A program made the translations under genes and the position numbers. This document shows, piece after piece, positions 1 to 7,455 of a stretch of DNA of 8,493 bases. Source of the stretch: Chloroflexota bacterium (GTDB lineage: Bacteria; Chloroflexota; Anaerolineae; UBA1429). The stretch spans positions 1 to 8,493 of the forward strand of contig JAAZBY010000175.1 in NCBI GenBank assembly GCA_012513595.1, given 5' to 3'. How positions within the stretch are numbered: position 1 is the stretch's first letter; every line of letters begins with the position of its first letter. The notes under the pieces were generated by a model. The model had not been told where the DNA came from, did not search any database, and saw nothing but the letters and a program-made list of their open reading frames with translations.

Positions 1-1
1 C

Positions 2-1239
<1,238 letters not shown>

Positions 1240-1243
<4 letters not shown>

Positions 1244-3156
1244 CGGCCAGCGCGGCGGGGAGCGGTGACCCGGCCCGGGAGGAGCGCCGCCGGGACCCGG
1301 GGCGGCCCGCCCGCCTTCTGCGCTCTGGGGCCGGCCGCGGCCTGCTCCTGGGCCTGCTGTTGGCCGCTGCCCTGGCCGTGCGGCTGGCCGGCCTGTACTG
1401 GGACTCTGGCTATCTCTTTCACCCCGACGAGCGCAAGATCCTGACCGTCGCCGCGGAACTCCGCTTTCCGTGGCGCTCCCCGGGGCTGTTTCTTTCTGTC
1501 GACAGCCCCTGGAACCCCCGCTTTTTCTCCTACGGCTCCTTGCCGATCTACCTGGTGCGCATCGCGTCGGGCGCGGTGGGCGTCCTCTGGCCGCCGGCGC
1601 GCGGCCTGGCGGGCAGCGCCGCGGTGGGCCGGGCGCTATCAGCGCTGGCCGACGTTGGGTCGGTGGCGCTTGTCTATCTTCTTGGGCGTCGGCTGCACGG
1701 GCGCGGGGTGGGGCTGCTGGCAGCGGCCTTCCTGGCCTTCGCCCCGCTGCATATCCAGGTGAGCCACTACTATGCCGTGGATACGCTGCTCACCTGTCTG
1801 GTGCTCCTCACGCTGTATCTGGCGCTCGACCTCCTGGATCATCCTTCCGCAGCGCGCGGACACCTGGTGGGGTTGGCCTGGGGGGCGGCCGTCGCCACCA
1901 AGTTGACGGCGCTGCCGCTTGCGGCACCTGTCGGGGTGGCCTGGTACCTGGGGCTGCGACGGTTGTCGCCGCAGGACGGGCGCGTCGGGGCCCGATGGGC
2001 GCTGCGCGAGGCGGCCGGAGGCCTGGCCCTCACGACGACGATGGCTGCGGCCGCTTTCGTACTCCTGGAGCCCTACGCGCTGATCAACGTGGCGCGCTTT
2101 CTCCGCGACGTGGTCTTTGAGGCGCGCATGGCCGGCGGCGCGGTGGACGTGCCCTACACCCGCCAGTACATCGGCACGCTGCCTTTCCTCTACCCGCTCG
2201 CGCAGATGGTGGTCTGGTCGCTGGGGCTGCCGCTGGGGACCGCTGGCTGCGCCGGTGCCGTGGCGGCGCTGGGCGGAAGCGTGGCGGACCTGACCGGTCG
2301 GCGGCCACTCCGGCGCGGCGAGGCCGTCGTGCTGGTGTGGCTGGTGACCTATCTGGCTACCACGGCGACGCTCCATGCCAAGTTCGCGCGCTACATGCTG
2401 CCTGTGGTGCCGCTCGTATGCCTCGCGGCGGCCTGGGGCCTGGTGGCGCTAAGGCGCTGGCTGGGGCGGTTCGGCCGGAGGGCCGCGGTGGCGGCCGGGT
2501 GGCTGGCCGGGGGCGTGTTCGCGGCGACGGCCTTCCTTGGCGTGGGGTACCTGCACGTGTACTCGCAGCCACACACCTGGCTGCGCGCCACACGGTGGAT
2601 CTGCGCCAACGTTCCTGCGGGCAGCCGCATCCTAGTGGAGCACTGGGACGATCCTCTCCCGATCGTCTCGACGCGGGAGGGGCTTTCCTGCCACTCCTCC
2701 TACGAGGTCACCTCGTTACCCCTCTATGATGAGGATACCCCGAGGAAGGCAGCCGCCCTCGCTGAGCAGCTGGCGGGTGCCGACTATGTCATCGTCTCCT
2801 CGAGCCGCCTCTACGGGGCGATTGCGCCCCTCACGGCGCGCTACCCGTACACCGCGCGCTACTATCGCCTGCTGTTCGGCGAGCAACTCGGGTACCGTCT
2901 GGCGCACTATGAGGCCACTTATGCGCGGTTCCTGGGGATCGACCTCGTGCACGACACTCTGGGCCCCGCCGGCCTGCCCGTCCCCCGCCTGTTACGGGCA
3001 GGGGAGAGCCTTCGCCGGGCGCTCTGGCTGGGCCGTGCGGACGAGAGTCTCTTTGTCTACGATCACCCCATGCCGCTCGTTTTCCGGCAGACCGGGGGGC
3101 TGAGTGCAGCAGAGATCGAGGCGCTGCTGACGGCGCCGTCGAGCGCGGCGGACTAG
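1240..3156 (+). CDS. GT39/PMT-like (ArnT-type) polytopic membrane glycosyltransferase
   Basis: Probable GT-C-fold glycosyltransferase that moves a sugar from a lipid-phosphate carrier to an acceptor on the outer face of the membrane; donor and acceptor are unknown. Numbered from the start used here (638 aa), a short charged N-terminus is followed by a first membrane helix (about 34-52) and then a loop with HPDE (61-64), the place where the family keeps its catalytic acidic residue. YGSLPIYLVR near 98 and SHYYAVDTLLTCLVLL are typical of bacterial GT39 proteins, and many hydrophobic helices follow. A soluble C-terminal part ends with SLFVYDHPMPLVFR. The start is uncertain. An ATG at 1108 would overlap lepA by 136 nt and add only low-complexity R/G/Q-rich residues. 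A CTG at 1240 overlaps the lepA stop (CTGA) and has AAGG 8 nt upstream. TTG 1360 and GTG 1378 fall within the first helix. I prefer 1240 with coupling to lepA. It converges with the permease gene. Confidence 0.87.
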
Positions 3157-3172
3157 CCGCAGGTGCTGCGGC
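3156..3172. terminator. Small hairpin between convergent genes, possible bidirectional terminator
   Basis: A perfect 7-bp stem GCCGCAG/CTGCGGC with loop GTG begins on the last base of the glycosyltransferase stop codon. It lies in the 51-bp gap between that gene and the oppositely oriented permease gene. It is GC-rich and well placed to end transcription from either side, but neither strand has a U-run after it. It may therefore only be a 3'-end stabilising hairpin. No other terminator is visible in this gap. Confidence 0.35.
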
Positions 3173-3207
3173 CATGCGGGTACGCTCTGCAGCCGAATCG
3201 CTCGGCC

Positions 3208-5433
3208 CTATTGCGACGGGCTGACCTGCTTGACCCGGCGACGCACCCACTCGACCACGGGCGACTCGTGGTGCCTGACGAGGAGCACCGAGCAGGAGAT
3301 CTGCTCGGCGATGCTGTCGGTCATCGAGCCAAACAGGTCGGTATGGAAAGAGGAGGCCACGGCTGCGCCCATCACGACCAGGTCATACTTGTGTTCGGCC
3401 AGCTCTCGGAAGATGCCCTGAGGAACCGACTCGGCGCGGGCTACGCGCATGGTGATAAAGGACGGCACTTCGCCGAACAGCGTCTCCAGCTCCTCACGCA
3501 CGAGTAGCAGCTCATCGTGCATATCCGCCGGCTGCGCGTTACACGAGCAGCGCAGCACGAGCAGCTGAGCGTTCTCCTGTCGGGCGATCTGGGCGGCCAG
3601 CCGCAGGGCCAGGCGCGAGTGCACGCCGCCCCCGAAGGGCATCAGGATCCGTCGGAAGGCCCCGGCACCACGGTTCAAGAAGACGGCCACGTCGGCAGGG
3701 GCGTTGGCGAGCACCTCGGTTACCAGGTGTTCGGCGAGGTCGGCGCTGGCCGGGCGGCTGGGCCAGCCCATCAGCACCAGGCGGACGTTGCCGGTCTCGG
3801 CAACCTCACGGATGATCCCGTCGGCGACGCGGGAGGCCACGCGCACCTCGCCGTAATAGGGCACGTTCTGTGCTTGTACCTGCTCGGCAACCCTGCCCAG
3901 GAGCGCCTGTTGTCGCTTCTCCAGGCGGTCGATCAGCGTGCGGTGGTTGCCCGAGGGCAGGTTGGGCAGAGCGTGCGGCACCACGCTCAACGTGCTGACG
4001 ACGGTGCCGGGCTCGCCCAGGGCGAGCGAGGTGGCCAGGCGGGCCAGCCCGCTTGCCGTGGCGGGGTTGGCCACCGGCAGTAGGATGCGGTCGCGCACCA
4101 TGGGAGTGGCGCGCGCGCGTCGCGCGACGAGGTGACCCACCGGGATACGCAGGTAGTAGGCCACCGACAGCACCACCAGGAGGCCGCCGCCAAAAAGCAG
4201 CGCGCGCCAGTCGGTAAAGGCGATGACCACCAGGCAGACGCCCGCCGCCAGGTACGCCGTGAGCGGGAAGAGGGGCACCCGGAAGGGGCGGGGCAAGTCA
4301 GGGCGCTGTCGACGCAGCCGCACCATGGCCAGGCTGGCCCAGAACACGACAAAGAGATAGCCGGAACTGGAGATGTAGCTCAAAAAGTCAACGATGCCGA
4401 TAGCGGCCACTGCGGCAACAGAGGCGCCGATCACCAGGCTGGCCAGGTAGGGGGTGCGGAGGCGGCCCAACCGGGACATAAACCGAGGCCAGACGCCCTG
4501 TCGGCTGAGGGTCAGCGCCTCGCGGGTGGCGGCCAGCATGGCCGTGTTCACACTGGTGAGGGTGGCGACGATGCCGGCCAGGCCCACCAGCGGCGCGCCC
4601 CAGCGCGGCAGAAAGCGCGCGGCCGCCTGCGCCATCGGCACTCTGGAGTTGGCCAGGGCATGCCAGGGGATAGTGCCAAGGGTCAACAGGGTGATCGATG
4701 TGTACACCAGCGTGATGCCGGCCAGGCTGATCAGAATACCCCTGGGGATCACCACGCCAAAGTCACGCACCTCCTCGGCATCGTCGGCGATGATCTCATA
4801 CCCGACGTAGGCACTAAAGATCAGGGCCATGGCCGATAGCATGGGCCGGAGGTTGCCCCAGAAGCCCTCGTGCACCACCAGGCGCCCTTCGGGCATGAGC
4901 GTCTGCCAGGCAAAACCCTCCGGCCGTACCAGCCCGGCGACGACGTAGGTGCCCAACAGGGCCAGCAGGGCGCCACCCAGGATCAACTGCGCCCGCCCCA
5001 CCTTGGCGATGCCCAGCATGTTGAGCACCGTGAACACGGCGGCCGTCGCCACCGCCAACGGCACGGCAGGGATCCACGGCAGGAATACCTGCACCGAATA
5101 GGCAAAGCCCACAGCAGAGAGGGCAGCATAGAAGGCGCTCGAAAGACAATCGAGCGACCCCACCAGAAAAGAAAGCAGCCCGGGCCCATATCCCTCGCGG
5201 ACGTAGGTCAGGGCGCCCCCCGTTACGGGGTAGGCGGTGGCCAGCTCGGCATAGTTGAGGGCGATGGGGATGTTCAGGAGCCCGATGGCCAGCACCACGA
5301 GCACGCTGGCCGGGCCGACCATGCCGGCCACGTGGCCGGTGAGCACGAATATCTCCGCCGCGATAGCGCCGGCGATGCCGAGCATCAGCACCTGGGGCAG
5401 GCTGAGAAGTCGCTGTAGTCGGCGTTCCGCCAT
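3208..5433 (-). CDS. APC-superfamily permease with two C-terminal UspA domains
   Basis: Predicted inner-membrane secondary transporter of 741 aa. Residues 1-430 are an APC-type core of about 12 helices. The TM1 region (14-34) reads LGIAGAIAAEIFVLTG, TM2 has NYAELATAYPVTGGALTYV, and TM6 has FSAYVGYEIIADDAEEVRD (206-224), all positions that shape the substrate path in this superfamily. After a basic linker (VARRARATPMVRD) come two universal stress protein folds: USP1 about 447-587 (RILLPVANP to VAVFLNRG) and USP2 about 594-722 (RRILMPFGG to CSVLLVRHHE). USP2 keeps a GS before its last helix (VVMGAAVASS then LFGS), part of the usual nucleotide loop; USP1 lacks it. The ATG is preceded by GGAGG at 7 nt. 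It lies 73 nt downstream of the small winged-helix gene in the riboswitch-led transcript. By analogy with KimA and other c-di-AMP-regulated carriers the substrate may be K+ or an osmolyte; amino acids remain possible. Confidence 0.92.
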   Translation of the reverse strand: MAERRLQRLLSLPQVLMLGIAGAIAAEIFVLTGHVAGMVGPASVLVVLAIGLLNIPIALNYAELATAYPVTGGALTYVREGYGPGLLSFLVGSLDCLSSAFYAALSAVGFAYSVQVFLPWIPAVPLAVATAAVFTVLNMLGIAKVGRAQLILGGALLALLGTYVVAGLVRPEGFAWQTLMPEGRLVVHEGFWGNLRPMLSAMALIFSAYVGYEIIADDAEEVRDFGVVIPRGILISLAGITLVYTSITLLTLGTIPWHALANSRVPMAQAAARFLPRWGAPLVGLAGIVATLTSVNTAMLAATREALTLSRQGVWPRFMSRLGRLRTPYLASLVIGASVAAVAAIGIVDFLSYISSSGYLFVVFWASLAMVRLRRQRPDLPRPFRVPLFPLTAYLAAGVCLVVIAFTDWRALLFGGGLLVVLSVAYYLRIPVGHLVARRARATPMVRDRILLPVANPATASGLARLATSLALGEPGTVVSTLSVVPHALPNLPSGNHRTLIDRLEKRQQALLGRVAEQVQAQNVPYYGEVRVASRVADGIIREVAETGNVRLVLMGWPSRPASADLAEHLVTEVLANAPADVAVFLNRGAGAFRRILMPFGGGVHSRLALRLAAQIARQENAQLLVLRCSCNAQPADMHDELLLVREELETLFGEVPSFITMRVARAESVPQGIFRELAEHKYDLVVMGAAVASSFHTDLFGSMTDSIAEQISCSVLLVRHHESPVVEWVRRRVKQVSPSQ

Positions 5434-5440
5434 TCAGGCA

Positions 5441-5445
5441 CCTCC
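5441..5445 (-). promoter_or_regulatory. Ribosome-binding site of the permease gene
   Basis: The minus strand reads GGAGG, then TGCCTGA, then ATG (5431-5433). This is a near-perfect Shine-Dalgarno sequence at 7 nt. It fixes the permease start and shows that the gene can be translated independently of the upstream cistron. Confidence 0.8.
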
Positions 5446-5506
5446 ACAGACGGGTGCTGGAATCATCGGTGCAGGCATGAGGCGCGCTCTCCGGGTACCG
5501 AGGGTA

Positions 5507-5848
5507 CTAGCGCCCGCGGCGGCTGGCGGCGGCCAGCCGCAGCCCCCGGAGAGTGAGGCACACGCACAGATTGCCCGCCTCTGCCCCGGTCGCTACCACC
5601 GCGCCTTGGTCGCGCAATGACTCGACACAGGCACGCGCGTCGGATAGCGAAAGGCGTAGGGCCGCGGCCATGTCCGCGAGGTAGGTGGAGCCGTTGACCG
5701 TGCGCGCCTGGCAGCGGACCAAGTGTTCCAGTACCGCTGCGACGTGTGGCGGGGGGCGTTGCTCTGTTCCGGACTCCGAAGGTGTGGGGCTGTGCTCGGC
5801 AGAGACGTCATCTCGGAGGGGGGTCCAGGAAGTCGTCCGTTCTATCAT
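5507..5848 (-). CDS. Small winged-helix-like protein between riboswitch and permease
   Basis: A 113-aa protein I cannot assign to a named family. Residues 1-33 are polar and Pro/Ser/Thr/Glu-rich, likely disordered. Residues 34-107 look like a winged helix: helix 1 VAAVLEHLVRCQ, then YLADMAAALRLSLSDARACVESLRDQG as a helix-turn-helix pair, then the hairpin AVVATGAEAGNLCVCLTLRGLRLA with the LTxxG turn common at the end of MarR/ArsR-like wings. It is probably a DNA-binding regulator or a small protein-interaction domain. The ATG at 5846-5848 is chosen because GAGGA lies 8 nt upstream. An in-frame ATG at 5942-5944 would extend it by 32 residues through the leader hairpin and lacks support. It is first in the riboswitch-led operon, 73 nt before the permease gene, so both would share c-di-AMP control. 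Its role may be local autoregulation or regulation of the permease, which is inference only. Confidence 0.72.
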   Translation of the reverse strand: MIERTTSWTPLRDDVSAEHSPTPSESGTEQRPPPHVAAVLEHLVRCQARTVNGSTYLADMAAALRLSLSDARACVESLRDQGAVVATGAEAGNLCVCLTLRGLRLAAASRRGR

Positions 5849-5851
5849 GCT

Positions 5852-5867
5852 GCGCGTCCTCACGCGC
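5852..5867 (-). promoter_or_regulatory. RBS of the small winged-helix gene, presented in a hairpin loop
   Basis: On the minus strand the stem GCGCGT/ACGCGC (6 bp) encloses the loop GAGG, and GAGGA (5857-5861) is the Shine-Dalgarno for the ATG at 5846-5848. The ribosome-binding site is therefore held in a small GC-rich hairpin, which could expose it in the loop or limit access. The spacing of 8 nt supports this start. Confidence 0.5.
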
Positions 5868-5894
5868 GTTGTTTTCTGTGGGGCCCGTGCCGCC

Positions 5895-5924
5895 GGTCTT
5901 CCCTTCCCCATCGAAGGGAAGACC
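5895..5924 (-). repeat. 12-bp perfect inverted repeat in operon leader
   Basis: GGTCTTCCCTTC and its exact complement GAAGGGAAGACC are separated by 6 nt. The element lies between the riboswitch terminator and the first start codon, within the mRNA made when the switch reads through. No U-run follows on either strand, so it is not a standard terminator. It could be an operator for a dimeric regulator, such as the protein encoded just downstream, or an RNA-stabilising or protein-binding hairpin. Confidence 0.6.
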
Positions 5925-5949
5925 AGCGCACACGAGTTCCCCACAACAC

Positions 5950-5975
5950 AAAACTCCAGGCGGAAGCCTGGAGCT
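5950..5975 (-). terminator. Intrinsic terminator of the c-di-AMP riboswitch (expression platform)
   Basis: The minus strand reads CTCCAGGC, TTCC, GCCTGGAG, then TTTTGTGTT. This is an 8-bp perfect GC-rich stem, extendable by one G-U and one A-U pair, with a 4-nt loop and an immediate run of U. It lies about 30 nt after the aptamer and about 100 nt before the first start codon. It therefore acts as an attenuator in the leader and not as the end of a gene. Termination here would give an RNA of about 175-180 nt. Confidence 0.82.
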
Positions 5976-5989
5976 GGGTAAAAGCTGGC

Positions 5990-6122
5990 TTTCTGCCTCT
6001 TTCAATGCCTGCGAAGTTAGCTGACGGGTTAGGGCTGAAAGTTGCCCTCTCGCTCGACGTCGAGTTCACCCCGGCGATTCGGTTCCTCCGCTCCCTTTCG
6101 GGATTCGGCTGCAGGTATTCAG
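5990..6122 (-). promoter_or_regulatory. Cyclic di-AMP riboswitch aptamer (ydaO/yuaA class)
   Basis: The minus strand carries the conserved blocks of the ydaO-type aptamer in the right order. GCCGAATCC (6109-6101) leads into a CCC-GAAA-GGG hairpin (6102-6093), then GGAGGAACC (6089-6081), GGGGTGAA (6072-6065), a variable CTCG/CGAG hairpin, an AGGGC/GCCCT stem, and the hallmark AACCCGTCAGCTAAC (6030-6016). It closes with GCAGGCATT (6012-6004), which can pair with AATACCTGC (6119-6111) with one mismatch. In this class c-di-AMP binds two pseudo-symmetric sites and usually favours termination. Here a promoter lies just upstream and an intrinsic terminator just downstream, and the next genes are the winged-helix protein and APC-USP permease. 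Recognition is by eye against known consensus and crystal-structure sequences. Confidence 0.93.
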
Positions 6123-6133
6123 TTCCAAGGAGC

Positions 6134-6162
6134 ATAGTAGCGCGAATCGCTCGCTCTGTCAA
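6134..6162 (-). promoter_or_regulatory. Sigma70-type promoter for the riboswitch-led operon
   Basis: The minus strand has TTGACA (6162-6157, a perfect -35), a 17-nt spacer and TACTAT (6139-6134, -10, 4 of 6). Transcription should begin near 6126-6128, only a few bases before the aptamer's closing stem, as expected for a riboswitch leader. Confidence 0.8.
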
Positions 6163-6184
6163 GACCCGCGATTTCACGTATACC

Positions 6185-6216
6185 GCCCGTGAGTGCGCCA
6201 GCGCGACGCCACGGGC
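6185..6216. repeat. Inverted repeat between the divergent promoters
   Basis: GCCCGTG (6185-6191) and CACGGGC (6210-6216) form a perfect 7-bp inverted repeat with 18 nt between the arms. It lies just upstream of the -35 of the minus-strand operon. It could be a regulator-binding site; a chance GC-rich match is also possible. Confidence 0.35.
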
Positions 6217-6242
6217 CGTTCCACCGCAGGAGCCCTGTTGGG

Positions 6243-6260
6243 GAGTGCTGATATGCACTC
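6243..6260. promoter_or_regulatory. Operator-like palindrome upstream of the flippase promoter
   Basis: GAGTGC and GCACTC flank TGATAT, a 6-bp perfect inverted repeat of operator size, ending 15 bp before the proposed -35 of the plus-strand flippase gene. TATTATT follows on the plus strand, but no gene upstream on that strand would need a terminator, so a regulator site is the better guess. Confidence 0.35.
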
Positions 6261-6275
6261 TATTATTGCCCGGTC

Positions 6276-6305
6276 TTGGTTAGTAGGCGCATTCGATGAT
6301 ATAAT
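6276..6305 (+). promoter_or_regulatory. Sigma70-type promoter for the flippase-GT4 pair
   Basis: A perfect TATAAT at 6300-6305 is preceded at 18 nt by TTGGTT (6276-6281), a weak -35. Transcription would start near 6312, giving a leader of about 43 nt before the ATG at 6355. It is the only good -10 in this divergent region on the plus strand. Confidence 0.65.
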
Positions 6306-6354
6306 GCCCCGCAACGGTCCAGAGGTGGCGAGCACACTGGGGTGAGAATCGTCC

Positions 6355-7428
6355 ATGGCGACAGTGTCCGAGATATGGAGCAAGGCCATCGACGTGGTGC
6401 GCCGGCAGTCCCGATTGATCGTGGGACTGCTGGTCAGCATCGCCTCTCTGTACTACCTGCTTCGCGGGGTACACCTGGCGGACCTGTGGGCATCGTTCCG
6501 TCAGGGGGAGTACCTCTACCTGCTGCCGGCCCTGGCGCTGCTCGTGGCCGTCAACCTGGCGCGGGCGGCGCGCTGGCGTATCCTGATCGGCGACGAACCG
6601 GGGCTGGGGCTGCGGCGCCTGTTTGACATCGTCAACATCGGCTACCTGTTCAACAACGTCCTGCCGGCCAAGGCGGGCGAAGTGGTGCGTGCCTACCTGG
6701 TGGGCAGGGTGGTGCCCGGTGGCATTGGCCGCGCCGCGTCGACGCTGGTGGTGGAACGCCTGCTCGACGTCCTGACGCTGGTAGCGCTCATGCTCGGGCT
6801 GATGCCAGTGGTGGCGCTTCCCGCCTGGGTGCGCAATGCCGGGCTGACCTTTGGCGCCGTGGCCGTCGGCGGGGCCGTGGTGCTCCTGGTGCTGGCGTGG
6901 TTCGGCCAGCGCGGCCTCGACTGGGTCTGGCGCCTGGTGGGGCGCCTGCCGCTGGTGGGGCACCCCAAGGTGCGCGAGGCATTGGCCGGCCTGCTGGACG
7001 GATTCCGCGTGTTGACGAACTGGCGCGTTCTGGGCGGGGTGGCCTTCTGGTCGGCGGCGATCTGGTTCGGCTATGCCCTGTTCAACTATGTCCTGATGCA
7101 GGTCTTCCGCATGACGCAGCCCTTTGCGGCTGCGGCGACCGTCCTGTGCGCCACCGGCTTTTCCATGGTGCTGCCGTCGTCCCCCGGGGCTGTGGGGCCC
7201 TTCGAATACGCCGCCGTCCTGGCGCTGTCGGTCTATGGGCTGGCGGAGAGCCCCGCCTCTGCCTATGCCTTTGGGCTGCACGGCTTTACCAACATCACTC
7301 TCATCGTCTTTGGCTTGTTTGGCCTGCGCCGCGAGGGCCTCACGTTTGCACACCTGCGCTCGGGCGCCATCCATGCCTCGGCCACTGCCGAAGCGGCCGA
7401 CCAACCGCTCGACCCACTGCCACGTTGA
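6355..7428 (+). CDS. UPF0104 / LPG-synthase-TM-like (flippase-like) membrane protein
   Basis: A 357-aa polytopic membrane protein of the family that includes the flippase domain of MprF (lysylphosphatidylglycerol synthase TM region) and AglD-like proteins. Members are thought to act in moving or handling lipid-linked molecules. Family blocks seen: RAARW (70-74), NNVLPAKAGEVVRA (100-113), ERLLD (134-138) and the late motif LPSSPGAVGPFEY (273-285). Hydrophobic helices lie in between, and there is a polar tail from about 325. It has no C-terminal aminoacyl-transfer domain, so it is not a full MprF. GGTGA lies 9 nt before the ATG, and the window's best plus-strand promoter is just upstream. A GT4 gene follows after 27 nt, so the two probably act together on an envelope glycolipid; the substrate is unknown. 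Confidence 0.9.
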   Translation: MATVSEIWSKAIDVVRRQSRLIVGLLVSIASLYYLLRGVHLADLWASFRQGEYLYLLPALALLVAVNLARAARWRILIGDEPGLGLRRLFDIVNIGYLFNNVLPAKAGEVVRAYLVGRVVPGGIGRAASTLVVERLLDVLTLVALMLGLMPVVALPAWVRNAGLTFGAVAVGGAVVLLVLAWFGQRGLDWVWRLVGRLPLVGHPKVREALAGLLDGFRVLTNWRVLGGVAFWSAAIWFGYALFNYVLMQVFRMTQPFAAAATVLCATGFSMVLPSSPGAVGPFEYAAVLALSVYGLAESPASAYAFGLHGFTNITLIVFGLFGLRREGLTFAHLRSGAIHASATAEAADQPLDPLPR

Positions 7429-7455
7429 CGCCACAGTGAACGAGGACCCTGCTGC

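Noticed and set aside
1639..2376. A 245-codon open frame antisense to the GT39 gene
   Set aside because: Low-complexity Arg/Gln/His translation without motifs, opposite a clearly coding membrane protein.
4132..4839. A 235-codon plus-strand open frame inside the permease gene
   Set aside because: Antisense of conserved APC helices; Gly/His/Gln/Arg-rich with no recognisable fold.
5519..5540. 9-bp stem GCGGCTGGC/GCCAGCCGC near the 3' end of the small gene as a terminator
   Set aside because: It lies inside coding sequence before the stop, has no U-run on the minus strand, and the permease gene downstream appears to depend on the same transcript. Repetitive GC-rich codons explain it.
5849..5944. 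An upstream in-frame ATG (5942-5944) as the start of the small winged-helix gene
   Set aside because: It would translate the 12-bp leader hairpin and has no convincing Shine-Dalgarno. ATG 5846-5848 has GAGGA at 8 nt.
5950..6130. T-box leader as the explanation of the leader plus terminator
   Set aside because: No T-box bulge sequence (the conserved GGTGG-type antiterminator element) is seen, whereas the whole c-di-AMP aptamer core matches in order.
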